Of a stretch of 9,477 bases of DNA, positions 1-4,929 are shown piece by piece; the first letter of the stretch is position 1; each line of letters begins with the position of its first letter. The DNA is from Desulfurococcales archaeon (GTDB lineage: Archaea; Thermoproteota; Thermoprotei_A; Sulfolobales; NBVN01). Made by a program: the position numbers and the translations under genes. Under the pieces are notes generated by a model. That model was not told where the DNA came from and did no database searches. It saw only the letters and a program-made list of their open reading frames with translations. The DNA is taken from contig JAGHCP010000006.1 in the NCBI GenBank assembly GCA_021160415.1, positions 1-9,477 of the forward strand, read 5' to 3'.

Positions 1-1
1 C

Positions 2-100
2 CTTTGGGTTAACCTATACCGAGGCGACGTCCCTGAATACTTGACGCAGGTTTCCGGAGACGCCGAAAGCTTGATACACATCTACAAAACGCAGCCCTGA
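2..100 (+). CDS. C-terminal end of an unidentified bacterial protein (5' partial)
   Basis: An open frame runs from the window edge to a TGA at 98-100 and gives 32 residues beginning LWVNLYRGDVPEYL and ending HIYKTQP. The stop lies 14 bases before the next ATG, the spacing expected inside a bacterial operon, which supports a real gene end. The tail is hydrophilic with no membrane segment. I do not recognise the family from so short a fragment. Codon use (CGA arginine, mixed third positions) fits the neighbouring bacterial genes and not the archaeal part of the window. It may be noise, but the protein-like composition and the position make a genuine C-terminus more likely. Confidence 0.5.
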   Translation, partial: LWVNLYRGDVPEYLTQVSGDAESLIHIYKTQP

Positions 101-114
101 CAAAAGGATTCGCT

Positions 115-486
115 ATGTTTTCCATATCCCTAACACCCGTTGTCTGGATCGGCTTGATTCTGACCCCGATGACCATCGCTGGTGGGCAAATCCTGTTCAA
201 AATATCCAGTGGCCGCATGGGCGAGGCAAACTTGGCCGGATTTATCCGCCTGATCACCGACCCCGTGTTTATTCTGGCGATCACGATCTATGCCTTGGCG
301 ACATTCGCATGGGTGTTTGTGTTACGCTCCGTTCCGCTGTCGTTTGCGTATTCGTTCATGGCGTTGACCTTTGTGATCGTGCCGATATTATCCGCGCTTC
401 TGCTTGGCGAAGTGTTGACGGTCCGTAACTTTATTGGTGCGGTGTTGATTATTGGCGGACTGATGGTCGTTACCACCGGTGGCTAA
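115..486 (+). CDS. SMR/EamA-like small membrane transporter
   Basis: This 123-residue protein is almost entirely hydrophobic, with four predicted membrane helices at about residues 7-27, 43-68, 72-97 and 101-120. That is the layout of the small multidrug resistance / ArnE-like branch of the drug/metabolite transporter superfamily. The second half carries the family-like stretch RSVPLSFAYSFMALTF followed by LLGEVLTVRNFIGAVLIIGG; the LGE...IG.LI.G pattern is typical of SMR and EamA proteins. Such proteins act in the cytoplasmic membrane as dimers and move drugs, quaternary amines, polyamines or lipid-linked sugars, and the substrate cannot be read from sequence. The start is supported by AAAAGGA at 102-108, six bases before ATG. 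It follows an unidentified gene and precedes an ABC exporter. Codon use is bacterial. Confidence 0.75.
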   Translation: MFSISLTPVVWIGLILTPMTIAGGQILFKISSGRMGEANLAGFIRLITDPVFILAITIYALATFAWVFVLRSVPLSFAYSFMALTFVIVPILSALLLGEVLTVRNFIGAVLIIGGLMVVTTGG

Positions 487-572
487 TCACAGTTATTGTT
501 TGTTACAACTTGTTCCTATTAGCTTTAGTTCTTATCTGACTTTCCAATTACCGTTGATCCAAGGGACATATT

Positions 573-1328
573 ATGGCGCGCGCTAAAAAAGAAAAAATCG
601 AAGACGATCGCGAGAAATCCAAAGCTATCAGCCCTCTTCGCGGGTTGTTTCCGTTTTTAGCCCCCTACAAAGGCTTGATGATTGCGGCGGCTATTGCGCT
701 GGTGTTCACGGCCTCGGTTTCATTAGCGCTGCCGCGCGTGGTGCGCGAAGTCGTTGACGGTTTCACACTCGAAGCGGTTCAGGAACTGGACGGATATTTT
801 GCAGCGATTATCGTCGTCATGGGCGCAATGGCGGTCGGCACGGGATTGCGGTTCTATTTCGTCACCAAACTGGGCGAGCGTGTGATTGCTGATGTCCGCA
901 TGGCGATCTACCAGAAAGTTATCAGCCTTTCCCCCGCGTTTTACGAAAAAATTCTGACGGGCGAGGTTTTATCGCGCCTTACGACAGACACGACTTTGAT
1001 CCTGTCCGTTATCAGCTCCTCGGTTTCGGTAGCGCTGCGTAATGTGTTGATGATGGGCGGCGGGCTTATTTTCATGTCGCTGACCTCGTTTAAAATGACC
1101 GGCTTGGTGTTGTTAATGGTGCCATTCGTGATCCTGCCTATCATGATGCTGGGCCGCAAACTTCGCGTGCTTAGCCGTGAAAGTCAGGACCGTATCGCCG
1201 AAAGTTCTGGCGAGGCATCCGAGACGTTGCTGGCCGCACAAACCGTGCAAGCATACACCCACTAAGGGATCAGCCAAGACAGTTTTAACAAGCTGACCGA
1301 GCAGGCATTCGATGCCGCACGCCGGCGG
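573..1328 (+). pseudogene. MsbA-type ABC exporter, N-terminal membrane domain; internal stop and 3' truncation
   Basis: The gene starts at ATG 573 behind AAGGGA (561-566). After a charged 20-residue leader (MARAKKEKIEDDREKS) come hydrophobic helices at about residues 33-53, 78-96, 156-173 and 178-195, with the intracellular-loop sequence GERVIADVRMAIYQKVISLS typical of ABC exporter membrane domains (type IV, MsbA/ABCB-like). It resembles the alphaproteobacterial permease/ATP-binding fusion of about 600 residues. The frame ends at TAA 1263-1265 after residue 230 (QTVQAYTH). The same frame then continues as GISQDSFNKLTEQAFDAARR, which is what this family has next; a glutamate normally follows the histidine, so one base change GAA to TAA explains the stop. 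Recognisable bacterial sequence stops at about 1328, where archaeal sequence begins. The rest of the membrane domain and the whole ATPase domain are missing, so no functional exporter can be made. Confidence 0.8.
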
Positions 1329-2661
1329 CCCATCATTCGTCAACTACAGGGACCTGCTTAGGGCGGGGTTCGACGCCGTCGTGTGGGGTGAGGGTGAAAC
1401 AACAATACCTCAACTAATGGAAGCCCTTGAAGGGAGAGGGGAATTCAGTGACGTACCTAACCTTATTTGGAGGTCAGGGCGGGAGGTCCGCCGAAACCCC
1501 GGGCCTCCGTGGGCACCCAACCCGCCGCTCTGGAGGTACTCCCCCTCGATCAAGTCGATTAAGTCATACCCTGCTTGGTGGGCAGCGAGGGTTTACGTGG
1601 AGGTGGTGAGGGGGTGCAGCAATTTCTACCGCCCCACCCTCAGACTCGCGGATGGAAGGAGATGTGTTTTCTGTGACCTCTGCAGGACGGGGCCCCTCAG
1701 AACACGTACGTACTGCCCGGTAGGCATACCTCCAGGGTGCGGTTACTGCTCCGTACCGTCGCTTTTCGGCCCTCCCAGATCAAGGCCTGAGGAAGACGTC
1801 GTGAGGGAGGTGAGGGACCTTATCAGGTTGGGGGTTAGGAGGGTCGTTCTCTCAGCGCCTGACTTCCTTGACTACGGGAGGGACCGGCTCGTGGCTCCCG
1901 AACCCCTCACGGATCCGAGGCATCCCCCGCCGAACCTACGCGCTATAGAGTCGCTTCTGAGGAAGCTCACCTCAATCCAGGAAGTTGTGGAGGGGGAGGC
2001 ATTCATCATGGTTGAGAACCTTAAGCCCAACCTAGTGAGTGAGGAGGTCGCTGAAGTGCTTGCGAGGTACTTGGAGGGCACGCCCGTGAGTTTAGGGCTT
2101 GAGTCAGGGCATCCTGAACACCACGTCGCTTTAGGGAGGCCTTCGAAGGTGGAGGAGGTTCTGAGGGCCGTAAAGATCCTTAGGATGTATGGACTTAAGC
2201 CGTACATATACGTGATTCACGGCCTCCCAGGCGAGACCAACGAGGTCGTGCAAGCCACGGTTAAGGCCGTTAAGGAGGCTTGGAGGTTAGGCGCGGAGAA
2301 AGTCACACTCTACAGGTTCACGCCGCTCAAAGGAACCGCTTTCGAAGGTTTCAGGCGGCCCCCACCCGCCGTTAAGTCTAGGGCTAAGCCTCTTTACGAG
2401 CTCGTTAAGTCCCTCAACAGGGAAGGTAAGGAGAGGCTTGTTGGTGAGGTCGTTAAGGCGGTTCCCGCAGGGGTTAGGGAGGGCTTCATGGTTGCGTACA
2501 CTTTACCGCACGGCCCCGTCATACTTGTGAGGTGTGGCGGCGTTTGCGGAGCCGCTAACAGGTTAGTTGAGGTCAGGATCACTAAGGCGCTCACGGACAG
2601 GGTTGTTGAGGGGGTCTTGCTCAGGGTGCTGAGGCCTTCGAGGCAGAGTAATAACGCTTAA
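1312..2661 (+). CDS. B12-binding/radical SAM protein with TRAM-like C-terminus (5' truncated)
   Basis: A radical SAM enzyme of the cobalamin-binding type whose reaction is unknown. Only the end of the B12-binding fold remains (AGGPS at 4-8, then GFDAVVWGEGE at 19-29). The core opens with VEVVRGC (C102) and includes GCGYC (C143, C146), LGLESG at 261-266 and IHGLPGET at 302-309, the strand and SAM-contact pattern of this superfamily. Between these cysteines lie C118, C121, C124 and C135, spaced CX2CX2CX10C, perhaps an extra iron-sulfur or zinc site. The last 60 residues (ILVRCGGVCGAAN, then VRITKALTDRVVEG) look like a divergent TRAM RNA-binding domain. ATG 1312 is supplied by bacterial sequence at the chimeric junction, so archaeal coding begins near 1321 and roughly 70-90 N-terminal residues are absent. 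The MFS gene follows after 29 bases. Confidence 0.8.
   Translation: MPHAGGPSFVNYRDLLRAGFDAVVWGEGETTIPQLMEALEGRGEFSDVPNLIWRSGREVRRNPGPPWAPNPPLWRYSPSIKSIKSYPAWWAARVYVEVVRGCSNFYRPTLRLADGRRCVFCDLCRTGPLRTRTYCPVGIPPGCGYCSVPSLFGPPRSRPEEDVVREVRDLIRLGVRRVVLSAPDFLDYGRDRLVAPEPLTDPRHPPPNLRAIESLLRKLTSIQEVVEGEAFIMVENLKPNLVSEEVAEVLARYLEGTPVSLGLESGHPEHHVALGRPSKVEEVLRAVKILRMYGLKPYIYVIHGLPGETNEVVQATVKAVKEAWRLGAEKVTLYRFTPLKGTAFEGFRRPPPAVKSRAKPLYELVKSLNREGKERLVGEVVKAVPAGVREGFMVAYTLPHGPVILVRCGGVCGAANRLVEVRITKALTDRVVEGVLLRVLRPSRQSNNA
1317..1330. other. Chimeric junction between bacterial and archaeal sequence
   Basis: Upstream codons read FDAARRR, the continuation expected for the ABC exporter. Downstream codons in another frame read AGGPSF...LLRAGFDAVVWGEGE, the end of a B12-binding domain. 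The nine bases CGCCGGCGG at 1320-1328 suit both genes (Arg-Arg-Arg on one side, Ala-Gly-Gly on the other), so the exact crossover cannot be placed more closely. They include a GCCGGC palindrome at 1321-1326. Base composition and arginine codon choice change here. There are no inverted repeats, integrase, tRNA or transposase at the join. Confidence 0.8.
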
Positions 2662-2666
2662 TTACG

Positions 2667-2675
2667 TGTATTAAA
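2667..2675 (+). promoter_or_regulatory. TATA-like box for the MFS gene
   Basis: The AT-rich stretch TGTATTAAA stands out in the 29-bp gap after the radical SAM gene. Its centre lies about 20 bases before the GTG start, close to the usual archaeal TATA-to-transcription-start distance. With no GGTGA or GGAGG just upstream of that start, a leaderless message is the simplest reading. This is inference from position and composition only. Confidence 0.4.
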
Positions 2676-2690
2676 GTAGAGCCACCTCAG

Positions 2691-3977
2691 GTGTGCGGGT
2701 TGGGGAGCAAGAAAGCGGCGGCGGCGATTTACGGTATAGTGACGGCTTCCTCCGTAGCGATATCTCTAGCCAACTTAGCGGGGTCCCTCAGGATCCTCGA
2801 CTTAACGTCCTCAACCCTCTACCTATCGGTTTCGGTAACGCTGTACAACCTCGCGTACACACTCATGAGCTGGGGCTGGACCTTCATATTCTTCGGTAGG
2901 GTTTCCAGGAGAGGCATAATCGTGATTTCCTTCGGCGGCATAGCCGCTGGCCTAACCCTCATGGCTTTAGGGCAGGACGTGGCTGTCGTGATCCTCGGAA
3001 CCGCGTTAGTGGGTCTGTTCTCAGCCGTCGTTTCCCCGCTCCTCACCACCATACTCACCGACTTCATAGGGTGGGACGCCGCAGCTGTGAACAGGTACAA
3101 CATATTCTCAAGCATAGGGCTCGCTGTCGGGTACCTCCTAGGGGTTTTCCTCAGGCCGTACGTCGGGACCGACACCATACTCGCCTTAACGGCTGCGACC
3201 GTGGCCACGACTATCCCGCTGGCTTTCCTCATACCTTACAAGTACGTGGCCATCGAGCCGAGGAGGGTGACGTACGTATCGCTGATACCTCAGTTCACAG
3301 GTAAGTTAAGGCCTCTCCCGTCTATCCTCTTCAGCCCTGAAATAATCTACAACCTCCGGAGGCTAATCATAGATTTCCAGAGGATAATTAAGGACAAGCT
3401 CGTGAGGAGGCTCCCACTAACCCTCGTAGCTACGGGGGCACTCTTCCTAGGGATATCCGTGTTCTTCACGCCCTTACCCGCATTCCTCAGGAACGTAGGC
3501 TTCAGGGACGAGGAGCTCTACCTCATATATATGTACTCAACCGTGGTATCGACGCTGAGCTACATGGCTGTCCATAAGCACGTCAGGAAGGCTTCCCACG
3601 CGTGGAAACCGCTGATTATAGCAGTATCTTCTAGGATACCCATATTCATGCTCCCAACAATCCTACTATACCACAGCACCTTGAAGGCCTTGGCCGTCGC
3701 AATTATCGGGACTGTCTTCACACTCGTAGGTGTCTCATGGGCATACATAAGCACTTCCCTCCCCACAATAATTCTGTCAATGTCGGAAACGGAGAGAAGG
3801 GCTGAGAGGTTAGGGCATATGAACGCCGCCGTAGGCGTGGGGACGATCCTAGGATCCCTCATTGCGGGGATAGCCTACCAAGCAGGAGGGTATTTAGGGG
3901 TCTTCACAACCTCCGCAGGCTTCATAGCGGTGGCTACAGCGCTCTACCTTAAGGCATGGAAAGCCCTCGTGACGTGA
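2691..3977 (+). CDS. Major facilitator superfamily transporter
   Basis: This 428-residue integral membrane protein has about 12 hydrophobic helices in two halves of six, separated by a cytoplasmic stretch at roughly residues 183-240 rich in Arg and Lys (RRVTYV, NLRRLI, IIKDKLVRR). Between helices 2 and 3, FFGRVSRRG (67-75) matches the degenerate form of the MFS A-motif. The second half has a matching loop SETERRAERLGHMNAA (365-380) before helix 11, and GTILGSLIAGIAYQAGGY (384-401) is a typical MFS helix-11 pattern. The substrate cannot be predicted; drug, metabolite and sugar efflux are all possible. The start is GTG 2691, preceded by a TATA-like box and no Shine-Dalgarno site; an in-frame TTG at 2700 would remove three residues. 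The next gene downstream (PAP2) is convergent. Confidence 0.8.
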   Translation: MCGLGSKKAAAAIYGIVTASSVAISLANLAGSLRILDLTSSTLYLSVSVTLYNLAYTLMSWGWTFIFFGRVSRRGIIVISFGGIAAGLTLMALGQDVAVVILGTALVGLFSAVVSPLLTTILTDFIGWDAAAVNRYNIFSSIGLAVGYLLGVFLRPYVGTDTILALTAATVATTIPLAFLIPYKYVAIEPRRVTYVSLIPQFTGKLRPLPSILFSPEIIYNLRRLIIDFQRIIKDKLVRRLPLTLVATGALFLGISVFFTPLPAFLRNVGFRDEELYLIYMYSTVVSTLSYMAVHKHVRKASHAWKPLIIAVSSRIPIFMLPTILLYHSTLKALAVAIIGTVFTLVGVSWAYISTSLPTIILSMSETERRAERLGHMNAAVGVGTILGSLIAGIAYQAGGYLGVFTTSAGFIAVATALYLKAWKALVT

Positions 3978-3998
3978 TTGACGTAAGTGAGAATCAGC

Positions 3999-4076
3999 GT
4001 GAGAGAGGTGAAAAAGCCATGGTGACGAGAGCAGATCCTTACCGGATCTTAACTCCCGCCACCATGGCTCTCACCC
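3999..4076. repeat. Long imperfect inverted repeat / potential 70-nt hairpin
   Basis: Between the convergent MFS and PAP2 genes, 4007-4038 pairs with 4044-4076. Paired blocks are GGTGA/TCACC (4007-4011 with 4072-4076), AGCCATGGTG/CACCATGGCT (4015-4024 with 4060-4069), a mismatched middle with five further pairs, and AGATCC/GGATCT (4033-4038 with 4044-4049) around the loop TTACC. That is about 26 base pairs. An outer GTGAG at 3999-4003 could instead pair with CTCAC at 4070-4074. Each arm, read on its own strand, has the order GGTGA, short spacer, GCCATGGTG, so the element resembles two inverted copies of a ribosome-binding site plus start codon. It could be a small RNA, a protein-binding site or a tiny inverted-repeat element. 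No second copy is in the window. Confidence 0.55.
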
Positions 4077-4090
4077 CCGTATGTAATTGA
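4019..4090 (+). CDS. Possible 23-residue small protein inside the inverted repeat
   Basis: ATG 4019 is preceded by GAGGTGA (4005-4011) at a seven-base spacing, a better ribosome-binding site than most genes here have. The ORF encodes 23 residues beginning MVTRADPYRI and ending MALTPVCN, closed by TGA at 4088-4090. A T-rich stretch follows at 4109-4116. There is no recognisable domain or membrane segment. The whole ORF lies in the hairpin, so the codons may merely reflect base pairing. The opposite strand also has GGTGA and ATG, giving only eight codons. Coding is uncertain. Confidence 0.25.
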   Translation: MVTRADPYRILTPATMALTPVCN

Positions 4091-4108
4091 TGTTTTAGGG
4101 GAAATAAA

Positions 4109-4116
4109 TTTTTGTC
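4109..4116 (+). terminator. T-rich terminator-like tract after the MFS gene
   Basis: AAATTTTTGTCT in an AT-rich stretch 130 bases after the MFS stop is the only T-run on the plus strand of this gap. Archaeal termination commonly uses such T-runs without a required hairpin. It lies next to the end of the convergent PAP2 gene, so it would separate the two transcription units. Confidence 0.4.
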
Positions 4117-4119
4117 TCA

Positions 4120-4833
4120 TTATATGGGAAGGAGCGGGTAGATCATGAAGGCGGAGAACACACCCACCAGCACAGCAGTGACCGCAACCCTCAGCCTGAA
4201 GTAACTACCCACAGCCTCACCTAACCCGATCTTCCTCTCAGCGAGGTAGCTCACAGCGTACGCGACGGCGAAACCCGCGACCTCATCAGCTATTACGTGC
4301 TGCCTCACGAAGAGCGTTGAAAGAATCACGGATGCCGCTACACCCCAAACGAAGGCCTTAAGTGCCTTGCTCCTTACCTCCTTAGACAGGAAGTAAGCCG
4401 CCAGTGTCGAGCTCGCGGCGTGGAGGCTCGGGAAGCAGTTCAGGGGAGGGTCGGACCTGTAGAAGTTGGCCATCACCTGAGAAAGGAAGTCTCCAGGCAG
4501 TGTGGAGGGGTCGGGCCTACTCATAGCTACCGGGAACACAAAGTAGGTCAGGTAGGACACGGCGTACATGCCGAAGAGAGCCGCGAAGAACCTGTTCGCC
4601 TTCTCCGGCCGCACCAAGCTGAAGTAACCTACAGCCCCAAGAATGAAGGGGTAGAACAGGAAGACGTACGGGACCGCGAACCAGGATATGAACGGTATTG
4701 CCTCATCCACAGGTGTGGAGAGGTTCGCAGGCGGGTTTAGGGCGTGCGCAGCCATGAATTCGTACCCCGCGACAGCTACGACGTAGTAGGCTATGAAGAA
4801 CAGGAGAGCCTTAATTATCCATGCATGCTTCAC
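4120..4833 (-). CDS. PAP2-family membrane phosphatase/phosphotransferase
   Basis: This 237-residue protein has about six membrane helices. It carries two of the three PAP2 signature motifs: PSLH at 135-138 (the PSGH box, His138) and S172...R177...H179...D183 in STLFVRQHVIAD, matching SRX5HX3D with the nucleophilic histidine and its aspartate partner. SRP at 105-107 after YFVFPVAM stands where the inositol-phosphotransferase-like (AUR1-type) PAP2 subgroup has a PRP element; the canonical KX6RP box is not evident. The family removes or transfers phosphate on lipid substrates such as polyprenyl, dolichyl or archaeal ether-lipid phosphates at the membrane surface; the substrate here is unknown. 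The start is GTG 4833, with GGAAGG eight or nine bases upstream and an AT-rich TATA-like box at 4864-4876. It is divergent from ThrRS and convergent with the MFS gene. Confidence 0.78.
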   Translation of the reverse strand: MKHAWIIKALLFFIAYYVVAVAGYEFMAAHALNPPANLSTPVDEAIPFISWFAVPYVFLFYPFILGAVGYFSLVRPEKANRFFAALFGMYAVSYLTYFVFPVAMSRPDPSTLPGDFLSQVMANFYRSDPPLNCFPSLHAASSTLAAYFLSKEVRSKALKAFVWGVAASVILSTLFVRQHVIADEVAGFAVAYAVSYLAERKIGLGEAVGSYFRLRVAVTAVLVGVFSAFMIYPLLPI

Positions 4834-4863
4834 ATTACTTAACCTTCCTTAACCGGCCTCACC

Positions 4864-4876
4864 AATTAAAAATTAA
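4864..4876 (-). promoter_or_regulatory. TATA-like box for the PAP2 gene
   Basis: On the minus strand this reads TTAATTTTTAATT, the most AT-rich block of the 85-bp divergent intergenic region. Its centre is about 37 bases before the PAP2 GTG start, so initiation about 26 bases downstream would leave a leader of roughly ten bases that includes GGAAGG. Inferred from composition and spacing. Confidence 0.45.
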
Positions 4877-4893
4877 CCGTAACTAAACTCCAA

Positions 4894-4903
4894 TACTTTA
4901 TTA
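4894..4903 (+). promoter_or_regulatory. TATA-like box for threonyl-tRNA synthetase
   Basis: TACTTTATTA is centred about 21 bases before ATG 4919. This places transcription initiation at or within a few bases of the start codon, as in leaderless archaeal messages. The palindrome at 4906-4929 begins two bases after it, so a protein bound there would block initiation directly. Confidence 0.4.
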
Positions 4904-4905
4904 GC

Positions 4906-4929
4906 TCACCACCCATTAATGGGTGGTGA
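4906..4929. promoter_or_regulatory. Perfect 24-bp palindrome over the ThrRS start codon
   Basis: The left half TCACCACCCATT (4906-4917) is followed with no spacer by its exact reverse complement AATGGGTGGTGA (4918-4929). The ATG start (4919-4921) is in the right half, and GGTGATCC (4925-4932), complementary to the archaeal 16S rRNA 3' end, begins in it. A dimeric repressor operator is the simplest reading. An RNA hairpin occluding the start is possible only if transcription begins upstream of 4906. Confidence 0.6.

Noticed and set aside
486..572. Sigma-70-like promoter ahead of the ABC exporter
   Set aside because: TTGTTT with TATTAG has 15-bp spacing and TTGTTC with TATCTG matches poorly; neither is convincing in an AT-rich gap.
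1312..1314. ATG as the natural start of the radical SAM gene
   Set aside because: These bases are part of GAT-GCC in the bacterial exporter frame (F-D-A-A), upstream of the junction, and the B12-binding domain is cut off; the ATG is fortuitous.
4021..4030. Box C-like GTGACGA suggesting a C/D guide RNA
   Set aside because: It deviates from RUGAUGA and there is no CUGA box D at a suitable distance.
4015..4069. tRNA-like fold with a 7-bp GCCATGG/CCATGGC acceptor-like stem
   Set aside because: No D-arm or T-arm consensus, no anticodon arm, and only 55 nt long; it is a simple imperfect hairpin.
4834..4918. T-box or other riboswitch ahead of thrS
   Set aside because: Only 85 bases between divergent starts, T-boxes are bacterial, and no specifier or antiterminator structure is seen; the promoter elements and palindrome account for the region.
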